From assembly GCA_024642705.1 (NCBI GenBank), contig JAHEAQ010000044.1, positions 1-40,219 on the forward strand: a DNA stretch of 40,219 nucleotides. The letters run 5' to 3'. This DNA comes from Bacteroidota bacterium (GTDB lineage: Bacteria; Bacteroidota; Bacteroidia; Chitinophagales; Saprospiraceae). How positions within the stretch are numbered: the stretch's first letter is position 1; the number at the start of each line of letters is the position of its first letter. Below, piece by piece: positions 32,835 through 40,219 of the stretch. The position numbers were made by a program, and so were the translations under genes. The notes under the pieces are model-generated. The model had not been told where the DNA came from. It saw only the letters and a list, made by a program, of their open reading frames with translations, and searched no databases.

Positions 32835-35516
32835 TTAAACATCAAATTCAATGGTATCCCCTGGATTTATTGTATCTTTTGGACCACTCTTTTTCTTACC
32901 TTCGTCAGTTGATTCGACGTTTCCAAATAAATCTTTTTGAATGATTTCCGCTTCATCTAAATCATCCATTTCAACTTCTTCATTGATGATCATTTCTGGA
33001 CTCGTATCTTTGAATGAAATAATCTTGAATTCTCCCAATTTATTGCCAAGTGCTTTCCAACCTTTTACATCGATAAATTCCGAAATCAATAGATCTTCAT
33101 GCACTTTTTCTTTATTCTTTAAGTAACTATACTTTATAGAAGCCTCAGGATGTAAGCTGACAAAATATAATTTAGATCCCTTATTTTCAGATATAAATGT
33201 AAATTTTGAAGCCAGAGTAGAAGTTTCGATATGGAATCTTTTTACCATGGTCCATCCTTTCTCTCCTTCATAATAAACCACATTTAAAATTGCATTTTCA
33301 TCATATTTCTGGATTAATTCCAAATCTTTGACTTCATACCTCAACATTTCATCCACCTCTCTCAACTCATAACTTCCATCTTTAAATATAGCTAAAATCA
33401 AATCTCCTGTATCAAATGCTCCTAAAAATGAGCCACGTTCGTCTTTATTCAATCGACCACTTACATCATCCATCCAGAATTTTTGCGCTCCAAGGGAAGA
33501 TTTACCAACTTCCAGTTGTGTTACTTTTTTAATCGGATATTTCGTAACAATATTTCCTCCAGCACTCCTCCCTTTTATTGCAATATCTGCAAAATCAAAT
33601 TCGAATATCTTTTTCTTAGCGCTACATCCAGGCGTTAATTGTATGGAGACATTTTCAGTTTCACCGTTAGGATTCACTGTGAAATAAAGAATTTTGGAAT
33701 TTTCGCCTCCCTTGGTTAGTTCATAAGATTTATCTCTTGTAATTCCTTGAGCCTGAAATCTTTTCGCCATTGTTCGTCCAGTCTTTGCGTCTAAATATAA
33801 CATATTATAGGTAGTCCTATCATCACCTTTTTTCCAAACCGCTGCATGGATAATATTTTTACCCATGAAAACTTTATCACTAATCCTTGAAACCTGAAAT
33901 GTTCCATCCTTTTTAAAAGCAATTATATCATCAATATCTGAACAAGGTCCAATTAATTCGTCCTTTTTTAATCCTGTTCCAATGAAACCTTCTTTATAAT
34001 TAACATATAATTTTGCATTATTGGCAACAACTTGTTGAGCTTCAATATTCTCAATAGTAGTTATTTCAGTTTTTCTGTTCTGGTCTTTTCCATATTTGGT
34101 TAGAAGACCTTCAAAATAAGCGATGGTATAATCCGTTAGATGCGCCAAATGGTTCAAAACTTCTGCTAATTCCTTTTCTATATTTGCAATAAGTTCATCT
34201 GCCTTAAAAGAATTAAATTTTGATATTCTTTTAATTTTAATTTCTGTTAATTTTAAAATATCTTCTTCTGTAATGTCTCTGGATAACTTTAACTTATCAG
34301 AAACACTATAGCCTTCCATTCCTGGAGTTATGATGTATTTTTTTAACCCTAAATCAATTGCAGTGATAACTTCAGCCCATGATTCACATTCTTCAATATC
34401 GCGATATATCCTTTTTTCAATAAATATTTTTTCGAGACTTGCAAAATGCCATTTTTCCTCTAGCTCAGCTCTCCTAATTTCTAATTCTTGCCTCAATAAG
34501 TCTTGAGTATTGAATGTGGAAATTTCCAAAATCTCCTCAACACTCATAAAATGAGGCTTATTATCCACAATCACACAAGCATTTGGTGAAATACTCACCT
34601 CACAAAGTGTAAACGCGTAAAGTGCATCAACAGTAACTTCTGGAGAAACGCCAGAAGATAGTTCGATCAGAATCTCCACATCTTTTGCAGTATTGTCAAC
34701 TACTTTTTTGATTTTGATTTTGCCTTTCTCACTGGCTTTTACAATGCTTTCAATAATTGCAGAAGTTGTGGTCCCGTATGGAAGTTCCTTAATGGCTAAA
34801 AAGCTTTTGTCGACAATTTGTATTTTCGATCTTACCTTAACTTTTCCACCTCGTCTTCCTCCGTTGTATTCTGAAACATCAATCGAACCTCCAGTATCAA
34901 AATCTGGGTATATCAATACTTTTTTCCCTTGTAATATTTTAATAGAAGCTTTGATTAGTTCGTTGAAATTGTGTGGCAAAATTTTGGTTGATAGTCCAAC
35001 AGCAATTCCTTCTGCTCCTTGCGATAAAAGCAATGGAAATTTTACTGGAAGATTAATGGGTTCTTTATTTCTACCATCATAAGACAACTGCCAAACCGTA
35101 GTCTGGCTGTTAAATCCAACTTCAAGAGCAAATTTTGTTAGTCTTGCTTCAATATACCTTGCAGCAGCAGCAGAATCTCCGGTTCTCACGTCCCCCCAGT
35201 TCCCTTGACAATCAATCATAAGGTCCTTTTGCCCCAATTTAACAAGTGCATCTCCAATAGCTGCATCCCCGTGTGGATGATATTGCATGGTGTGGCCAAT
35301 CAAGTTGGCTACTTTGTGATACCGTCCATCATCCTTCTCTTTCATAGAATAAAGAATTCTTCTCTGAACTGGTTTCAATCCATCATTAATTGTCGGTATT
35401 GCTCTTTCAAGAATTACATACGAAGCATAATCCAAAAAATAATCTTCATACATTCCCGTAATAGAAACTATTCGTTCATCAGAACTGTCTTCACTTACTC
35501 TTTCATCTTTGCTCAT
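32835..35516 (-). CDS. parC: DNA topoisomerase IV subunit A (GyrA/ParC family)
   Basis: An 893-residue type IIA topoisomerase breakage-reunion subunit. The N-terminal domain holds SYVILERAIPTINDGLKPVQ and RRILYSMKE, the catalytic tyrosine Y121 (AAARYIEARL) and the quinolone-determining region YHPHGDAAIGD (79-89). The residue equivalent to E. coli GyrA Ser83 is Ala85, while the Asp87 equivalent (D89) is kept. A coiled gate region and a C-terminal DNA-wrapping beta-pinwheel follow (about 520-830, with degenerate repeats such as GRSAGGNIVTKYPIKKV). The lack of a clear GyrA box (QRRGG-K-G) favours ParC over GyrA. The acidic C-terminal tail is unrelated. parE is not in the window. Confidence 0.88.
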   Translation of the reverse strand: MSKDERVSEDSSDERIVSITGMYEDYFLDYASYVILERAIPTINDGLKPVQRRILYSMKEKDDGRYHKVANLIGHTMQYHPHGDAAIGDALVKLGQKDLMIDCQGNWGDVRTGDSAAAARYIEARLTKFALEVGFNSQTTVWQLSYDGRNKEPINLPVKFPLLLSQGAEGIAVGLSTKILPHNFNELIKASIKILQGKKVLIYPDFDTGGSIDVSEYNGGRRGGKVKVRSKIQIVDKSFLAIKELPYGTTTSAIIESIVKASEKGKIKIKKVVDNTAKDVEILIELSSGVSPEVTVDALYAFTLCEVSISPNACVIVDNKPHFMSVEEILEISTFNTQDLLRQELEIRRAELEEKWHFASLEKIFIEKRIYRDIEECESWAEVITAIDLGLKKYIITPGMEGYSVSDKLKLSRDITEEDILKLTEIKIKRISKFNSFKADELIANIEKELAEVLNHLAHLTDYTIAYFEGLLTKYGKDQNRKTEITTIENIEAQQVVANNAKLYVNYKEGFIGTGLKKDELIGPCSDIDDIIAFKKDGTFQVSRISDKVFMGKNIIHAAVWKKGDDRTTYNMLYLDAKTGRTMAKRFQAQGITRDKSYELTKGGENSKILYFTVNPNGETENVSIQLTPGCSAKKKIFEFDFADIAIKGRSAGGNIVTKYPIKKVTQLEVGKSSLGAQKFWMDDVSGRLNKDERGSFLGAFDTGDLILAIFKDGSYELREVDEMLRYEVKDLELIQKYDENAILNVVYYEGEKGWTMVKRFHIETSTLASKFTFISENKGSKLYFVSLHPEASIKYSYLKNKEKVHEDLLISEFIDVKGWKALGNKLGEFKIISFKDTSPEMIINEEVEMDDLDEAEIIQKDLFGNVESTDEGKKKSGPKDTINPGDTIEFDV

Positions 35517-35682
35517 ATTTCCATTTTTCTTATTTTGTAAGAAGGTGTAAAAATATGAAACATTATTTACATATGATTTTGATTTTTAATAGATTCTTTA
35601 GAATTAGTACTTAAAAGCAGCAAACCTTGTTAAATTTTCGTTATGAAAGAACTTTAACTATAAAAACTGAAGCTGATTTTAT

Positions 35683-35690
35683 TATTTTAG
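35683..35690 (+). promoter_or_regulatory. possible -7 element of the ECF sigma operon
   Basis: TATTTTAG followed by CAGC and the ATG at 35695, the same layout as at rlmN (TAGTTTTG-CAGC-ATG), with one mismatch to TAnnTTTG. No -33 TTG seen. If used, the mRNA would be leaderless. An ECF sigma may instead use a different promoter. Confidence 0.3.
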
Positions 35691-35694
35691 CAGC

Positions 35695-36258
35695 ATGGAT
35701 TTAGTAATAGATTTACAACATAGCGAAGACGACTTCATTCTTGCATGTGTCCGTAATGAAAAATGGGCTCAAAAAAAGTTGTATGAGGACTATTATGGTT
35801 CAATGCTACCGCTATGCATGCGCTATACCAATAATAAAGATGATGCATTAGATGTAATGCATGAAGGGTTCATAAAAATATTCAAGAATATTAGTAAATA
35901 CAAATCTGGGACTTCTCTTTCATCTTGGATTAGAAGAATAATGGTCAATACTGCCATTGATTATTATAGAAAAATTTCTAGAAGAAGAACTGAAGATTTA
36001 GATGCTGTTTACGATATTTCAAGTGATGAACCTGATGCAGTTAGCAAAATGTCTGCACAGGAAATAATTGATTCTTTACAAAGTCTTACACCTGCATATA
36101 GAACTGTTTTTAATTTGTATGTTATAGAAGGTTATCCACACAAAGAAATTGCTGAAATCTTGAACATTACCGAATCTACTTCACGATCAAATTTAGTTAA
36201 AGCAAGAAGCAAACTAAAAAATATTTTATTGGCTAAGTCGAGGATAAATGAAGAATAG
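35695..36258 (+). CDS. ECF-type RNA polymerase sigma factor
   Basis: A 187-residue sigma-70 family factor with only regions 2 and 4. Region 2 (about 22-100) shows YTNNKDDALDVMHEGFIKIF and SLSSWIRRIMVNTAIDYYRK, the core-binding and -10 recognition parts. Region 4 (about 125-180) shows LQSLTPAYRTVFNLYVIEGY and HKEIAEILNITESTSRSNLV, the helix-turn-helix for -35 recognition. Its last 11 bases overlap the start of the next gene (ATG at 36248 inside the sigma reading frame), a classic sigma/anti-sigma coupling. Presumed to direct transcription of an envelope stress or surface regulon. Regulon not visible. Confidence 0.94.
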   Translation: MDLVIDLQHSEDDFILACVRNEKWAQKKLYEDYYGSMLPLCMRYTNNKDDALDVMHEGFIKIFKNISKYKSGTSLSSWIRRIMVNTAIDYYRKISRRRTEDLDAVYDISSDEPDAVSKMSAQEIIDSLQSLTPAYRTVFNLYVIEGYPHKEIAEILNITESTSRSNLVKARSKLKNILLAKSRINEE

Positions 36259-37966
36259 ATCTTTTGATCATATTGTGAAGTCTAAATTGGAAAACTATAG
36301 TATTGAAGTTGATCCTAATGCATGGGAATTATTCGAGCAGAGTCAATCAGATGCACTTTTCGATCAATCCATTCAAAACAATCTTTCTGATTTTCAACTT
36401 GAAATTTATCCTAAAGATTGGGATGTATTGGAACATAAATTGGAGCATGAAGAAGTTGAAAATGGGTTTGATGCAATAATTGGTTCCAAGTTGGCAGAAG
36501 TTTCGCTAAATGAACTCTCTGATTGGGATAGTTTTGAAAAAATCCTTGAAAATAACGATAATTTTGACAACCAAATTGCATCAAAAGTAAGGAATCATCA
36601 AGTATCGATGAACAATAACCATTGGCCAAAATTAAGTGAGCATCTTGAAAATATTGAAAGACAAAGGAGACGAATTGTTATTACTAAATTTATAGAAGCT
36701 GCCATTTTCATTCTATTTATTCTGAGTATTATGCAATTGTACCCAATCCATAACATTAAGAAAACTAACATTTATAGAACTGTTGCTGTCAACAATGATT
36801 TGCAAAATTCAAATAATTCTCAACTTAATGAAAATATAAAGGAAGTTAATCCTTCAATTCTTACCACACAAGCTGCAATTGATACAAAAATTGCCCTTAC
36901 AAATGAACTAGTTTCTAGTTCCAAACAATCCATAATTTTAGAAGATCAAATTTCAAATTCCAATATTCTTCAGAACGTGAATACCGATTTAGTGGTTGAG
37001 AAGTTTTCAAAAAGTAACAATGGCAATTTCATTGATGAAGCACTCAGATTTCCAATAACTGACAAATACGTGGACGATTTATCTTCAATAGAATGGAATG
37101 ATTTGGAGGAAAATCTTTCTGATGATTTAAATTTTGAAGGCCCAATAAACGAAAATGATGCTTTTCAACATAATTTAGTTTTGGTAAGCAATACCCTAAA
37201 ATCTATGGGAATATCAAGTCTTGATTATGTTAGAGATGAATTTTCCACGCCTTCACCAATTAATAAATCAAAAAATAAAAGAGGTCAACTTTGGGTAAAT
37301 ACATATGGTGCCGCAGATGCTAACTTTATCAATACGCCATATGATAATTTTTACGACTCTGAAGGTTATCAAAATGATGCTTATGGATATTCGCTGGGAG
37401 CAAGTGTTTCTTTTGAAACGAACAATTGGGAATTAGAATCAGGAGTCGAATATAGTTCGTTGAATTATTTTCCAAAAGCAATTATTGAGACAACAGGAAG
37501 TGCCTTCAGAGGATATACGGAAACCACTTTAAAAGAAATCATATTTGAAATGGTAGAAATTCCTCTAAATTTTAAATATAAAATATTCAGAAAAAGTGGA
37601 TGGTCAGTTTATGCGCTCAGTGGTCTAGGAATGGGAGCTGTTTTAAATGGCACATATGATATCAATGAAGAATCCAAAGCTCCTTTAACATCTGCAAAAC
37701 CAGGTTTGACTTTTTCTTCTCAGCCTGATTATACCATATTGGATAAAAAAGAATTTGACGAGGGCTTATTAAATAAAGGAAAACTTCAAAACAATATTTT
37801 CTTTACTCTGAATACTGGGATTGGAATTACTAAAAAAATATCTGAAAGCATAACTTTTTATGCTCAACCAACTTATTTCCACAATCTTTCAGTAGGCGGT
37901 TTAGGCCCTAATAATGATGTGCATAATAGACTTACTCTGCAAATTGGCACAAAAGTTAAAATTTAA
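36248..37966 (+). CDS. predicted dual-membrane-spanning anti-sigma factor (Trp repeats, one TM helix, outer-membrane barrel)
   Basis: A 572-residue protein. The N-terminal 137 residues are four imperfect repeats, each FD-x2-[IV]-x2-x-[LV] then W about 20 residues later, giving Trp at 26, 58, 93 and 126. A basic stop (RQRRRIVITK) precedes one transmembrane helix (about 145-165, FIEAAIFILFILSIMQLYP). A polar Asn/Ser-rich periplasmic linker (about 166-340) leads to a C-terminal region with alternating beta strands (about 345-572; GQLWVNTYGAADANF, YGYSLGASVSFETNNWELES, YALSGLGMGAVLNG, ITFYAQPTYFHNLS) typical of small outer-membrane barrels. There is no signal peptide. Position directly after, and overlapping, an ECF sigma gene suggests that it is the anti-sigma factor. 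Similar Dma proteins are reported in Bacteroides. Topology is predicted only. Confidence 0.8.
   Translation: MKNRSFDHIVKSKLENYSIEVDPNAWELFEQSQSDALFDQSIQNNLSDFQLEIYPKDWDVLEHKLEHEEVENGFDAIIGSKLAEVSLNELSDWDSFEKILENNDNFDNQIASKVRNHQVSMNNNHWPKLSEHLENIERQRRRIVITKFIEAAIFILFILSIMQLYPIHNIKKTNIYRTVAVNNDLQNSNNSQLNENIKEVNPSILTTQAAIDTKIALTNELVSSSKQSIILEDQISNSNILQNVNTDLVVEKFSKSNNGNFIDEALRFPITDKYVDDLSSIEWNDLEENLSDDLNFEGPINENDAFQHNLVLVSNTLKSMGISSLDYVRDEFSTPSPINKSKNKRGQLWVNTYGAADANFINTPYDNFYDSEGYQNDAYGYSLGASVSFETNNWELESGVEYSSLNYFPKAIIETTGSAFRGYTETTLKEIIFEMVEIPLNFKYKIFRKSGWSVYALSGLGMGAVLNGTYDINEESKAPLTSAKPGLTFSSQPDYTILDKKEFDEGLLNKGKLQNNIFFTLNTGIGITKKISESITFYAQPTYFHNLSVGGLGPNNDVHNRLTLQIGTKVKI
36263..36658 (+). 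repeat. four tandem protein-coding repeats in the anti-sigma gene
   Basis: Codons 6-137 encode units starting at F6, F38, F74 and F106 (periods 32, 36, 32). Shared pattern: FD at the start, K/N-[LV] eight residues on, an Ile/Leu/Val near position 14 and Trp near position 20-21 followed by [LF]-[ES]. The DNA is too diverged for recent duplication. Confidence 0.75.
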
Positions 37967-37978
37967 AAACTTTTTCCT

Positions 37979-38845
37979 TTATTTCCAGGCTTTAATGTCC
38001 AATCTGATTTTAGCAACATCTAATTCATAACCTTCATATGGTTTATTCTTTAAAAGGAAATTAATGTGATCATTGGACGCTTTGGTATACCCTGCTTTGT
38101 TATTTTGAATTTTAAGGATGTCTCTTTTACATCTATAATTGTAGGTATTTTCACCTTCTATTTTAAAGGCTTTATTAATAAGTTGTTCAACAATATTCAA
38201 GTATTCAGGACCGAATCCACTTTTATTATGAATGATATAATCTGCTGTTAATGTGTATTCTCCTTCTTCTAAATCATAATCATTTGTAATTATATCATTG
38301 GCTTGTCCTAAAATATTTTCATAAGTGTTGGTTTCAATCTTAAATTCAATGTTAAGAAATTCCCATTGAAGACTAATTAAGGCTTCATCATTAAGCACAT
38401 CTATATTAATATTGAATGCTTCACGCCATTGTGTAGTTGTTTTTGCTGGCACTTGAAATCTAACCACATCTAATTTGGAATCATAATCATAAGCCCCATA
38501 AAGTGAGGTGTCTTTATTTAGAATAATAGTCCATTCTTCTTTGCCTGGTATTGTAAACAAAGAATAACAGCCTGAAGCAATGTCAGTGTCATTTAGCGTA
38601 ACAGGTTGATCAAAGTATATCTTTGTACACTCACTTGAACCAGTTCTCCACACCTTATCAAAAGGTACTAAGCCCCCAAAAATAAGTCTATCGTTCCTTT
38701 TTGGTCTTTCATATTTAATTTTGAAATGAGTGAGGCCAATTTGTTGATTTATTTCTGCTGGCTCACTGAATAAAGGAACCTGAATCTGAGCATTTGCAAA
38801 GCTTAGAGAAGCTAAAACCAAAAATAGAGGGAATAGTAATTTCAT
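37979..38845 (-). CDS. DUF2911 domain-containing exported protein
   Basis: A 288-residue secreted protein. ATG 38845 gives a clean signal peptide (MKLLFPLFLVLASLSFANAQ); the six-residue extension to 38863 is unnecessary. The DUF2911 domain (about 25-170) shows the family signature LIFGGLVPFDKVWRTGSSEC, then SGCYSLFTIPGKEEWTIILN and LYGAYDYDSKLDVVRFQVPA. The C-terminal part (about 185-288) is helical, TPR-like. Function of the family is unknown; members are periplasmic or outer-membrane associated in Bacteroidota. It converges on the anti-sigma gene with only 12 bases between stops. Confidence 0.9.
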   Translation of the reverse strand: MKLLFPLFLVLASLSFANAQIQVPLFSEPAEINQQIGLTHFKIKYERPKRNDRLIFGGLVPFDKVWRTGSSECTKIYFDQPVTLNDTDIASGCYSLFTIPGKEEWTIILNKDTSLYGAYDYDSKLDVVRFQVPAKTTTQWREAFNINIDVLNDEALISLQWEFLNIEFKIETNTYENILGQANDIITNDYDLEEGEYTLTADYIIHNKSGFGPEYLNIVEQLINKAFKIEGENTYNYRCKRDILKIQNNKAGYTKASNDHINFLLKNKPYEGYELDVAKIRLDIKAWK

Positions 38846-38949
38846 ATTATTTTTTTCACCCAAAATAAGTGAAAGTATAATATTGGCTAATTAAAAAATG
38901 TAAACAATTGTAAATCAATTGCAAATAAAAATTTAATATAAATTTGTGC

Positions 38950-40219
38950 TTACTTTGCTGGAGCGAGCTGTCGTATTTTAATTTTAAAAGCTGCAACCGT
39001 TAATGTCATGATTGGACTTAGCCAGTTAAAAATTGCGTAAGCAAAATATTCTCCCACTCCTACTCCTAACACTCCAGATTGATAGGCGCCACAGGTATTC
39101 CATGGGATCAAGACTGAAGTAACAGTACCCGAATCTTCTAGAGTTCTACTCAAATTTTCTGGAGCAAGACCCTTATCTTCATAGGCTTTTTTAAACATTT
39201 TTCCTGGAATGACTATTGCCAAATACTGATCACTGGCAACAACATTAAGACCAATACAACTTAATACTGTACTTGAAAATAATCCAAATATTGAGCTGGC
39301 AACAGATAGTAAAGCTTTGGTTATTCTGGATAATGCACCAATTCCATCCATTATGCCACCAAAAATCATGGCGCATATTATTAAATAAATGGTCCATAAC
39401 ATACCTTGCATCCCACCTGAGCTGAACAACTCATTTAAAGTTTCATTGTCTGTTGTAATTGAGGTGTCTACAAAAACTGATTTAATTACTGCAGAAATAT
39501 TGGAACTTGCTAAACTTGTTAAAATTTCGGGTTGAAATATAAATGCAAAAACTGCTGCTGAAAGCACTCCAATTCCTAGAGCAATTAATGGTTTTGTTTT
39601 CAGCACAATTAATGTCACCACCAACAACGGAACGATAAATAAAAAAGGGTTAATATTGAATGTTTGATCAATCGAAGACAATAAACCACTAATATCCGCA
39701 TTACCGGTAGTCGAAATATTAAAACTTAAAATGGTAAAAAAAATCAAGGTAATAATATAGGTAGGTACTGTGGTTACCGTCATGTATTTGATATGGGTAA
39801 AAAGATCAGTCCCAGCCATTGCCGGAGCAAGATTTGTTGTATCACTTAATGGGGACATTTTATCCCCAAAGTAAGCTCCAGAAATTACTGCTCCAGCAAT
39901 CATTCCGGTAGGAATACCCAGAGCAGTCCCAATTCCAATTAACGCTATTCCTACCGTTGCTGAGGTAGTCCATGAACTTCCTGTTGCAATGGATATAACA
40001 GAGGCAATAATTACTGTTGCAGGCAAAAATATTGCAGGGCTTAATACTTGCAAACCATAATAAACCATGGCTGGAATTACTCCACTAACAAGCCAGGTTC
40101 CAGCCAAAGCACCCACTAGAAAAAGAATCATTATCGGGACAAAAACACTTCTTAGGTTTTCCCAAATTTCTTTGCCCATAGTAATTACAGATACTTTGTT
40201 GAAAAAACCAACAATCGCA
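38950..40219 (-). CDS. nhaC: NhaC family Na+/H+ antiporter, N-terminus outside window
   Basis: An inner-membrane secondary transporter. In the window 422 codons are open on the minus strand without a start that fits the family: the ATG at 40179 lies after IVGFFNKVSVIT, which continues in frame to the edge. The true start is therefore upstream, and NhaC proteins are about 460-500 residues. About ten transmembrane helices remain. Diagnostic stretches are FLVGALAGTWLVSGVIPAMV, SIATGSSWTTSATVGIALIG, SGAYFGDKMSPLSDTTNLAP and VLIPWNTCGAYQSGVLGVGV. It exchanges sodium for protons in pH and sodium homeostasis. Confidence 0.93.
   Translation of the reverse strand, partial: AIVGFFNKVSVITMGKEIWENLRSVFVPIMILFLVGALAGTWLVSGVIPAMVYYGLQVLSPAIFLPATVIIASVISIATGSSWTTSATVGIALIGIGTALGIPTGMIAGAVISGAYFGDKMSPLSDTTNLAPAMAGTDLFTHIKYMTVTTVPTYIITLIFFTILSFNISTTGNADISGLLSSIDQTFNINPFLFIVPLLVVTLIVLKTKPLIALGIGVLSAAVFAFIFQPEILTSLASSNISAVIKSVFVDTSITTDNETLNELFSSGGMQGMLWTIYLIICAMIFGGIMDGIGALSRITKALLSVASSIFGLFSSTVLSCIGLNVVASDQYLAIVIPGKMFKKAYEDKGLAPENLSRTLEDSGTVTSVLIPWNTCGAYQSGVLGVGVGEYFAYAIFNWLSPIMTLTVAAFKIKIRQLAPAK

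Noticed and set aside
34693-35082. 129-codon plus-strand frame opposite parC
   Set aside because: It is a shadow of a well-supported topoisomerase gene, with no promoter or conserved features.
40177-40179. ATG at 40179 as the start of nhaC
   Set aside because: The frame continues upstream to the window edge with family-like residues, and the protein from this ATG would lack the first helices.
1-40219. CRISPR array, prophage, toxin-antitoxin or antiphage defence island
   Set aside because: No regularly spaced repeats, integrase, phage structural genes or recognised defence genes were found; gene content is chromosomal core and envelope functions.

Overview
The window is a contiguous piece of a low-G+C chromosome (about one third G+C by eye) from a member of the Bacteroidota. 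Evidence for this includes a GldB-type gliding lipoprotein, a DUF6090 protein, a DUF5916 protein, an OmpA protein with PD40 repeats, an OMP_b-brl_3-type receptor, signal peptides ending in xAQ, and promoters of the Bacteroidota form TTTG-N19/20-TAnnTTTG. The style of the lipoproteins and OmpA/PD40 proteins would suit a Saprospiraceae-like lineage, but this rank is an inference. No phage, IS element, CRISPR array, rRNA or tRNA was seen. Gene density is high, and most intergenic gaps are short.

Layout. 1-446 (minus): the start of a DUF6090 membrane protein whose ATG overlaps the stop of an unlisted 37-codon reading frame. 447-925: no gene seen. 926-7213 (minus): a cluster birA, cinA, a 2-oxo acid dehydrogenase E2, an OmpA/PD40 protein and a PmtA-like methyltransferase. 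7230-9764 (plus): rsfS and ftsH, divergent from birA and closed by a clear terminator. 9810-10472 (plus): a small acidic protein of unknown function with its own promoter. 10466-11780 (minus): rlmN and a small protein. 11921-18785 (plus): a seven-gene efflux operon (TetR, TolC, lipoprotein HlyD, two ABC ATPases, two ABC-2 permeases), an unfused version of the YbhFSR design, with an operator array on its promoter. 18923-22009 (plus): gldB, a 2OG-Fe(II) oxygenase, tatA and a Skp/OmpH chaperone. 22097-26250 (plus): an M29 aminopeptidase and a 1004-residue kinase/M23/aminotransferase fusion. 26273-35516 (minus): a diacylglycerol kinase-like protein, a TonB-dependent outer-membrane receptor, a DUF5916 protein, a soluble TonB-C-terminal protein and topoisomerase IV subunit A. 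35695-37966 (plus): an ECF sigma factor overlapping a gene for a protein with four cytoplasmic Trp repeats, one inner-membrane helix and an outer-membrane barrel. 37979-40219 (minus): a DUF2911 protein and an NhaC antiporter cut by the window edge.

The most distinctive locus is the ECF sigma/barrel pair. It looks like a dual-membrane-spanning anti-sigma system, with an N-terminal fourfold repeat as the presumed sigma-binding part. Next are the TetR operon, where promoter and a 13-bp-periodic operator can be read directly, and its ABC ATPase pair, in which one composite ATP site appears canonical and the other degenerate. Most other genes are ordinary chromosomal housekeeping or envelope genes.
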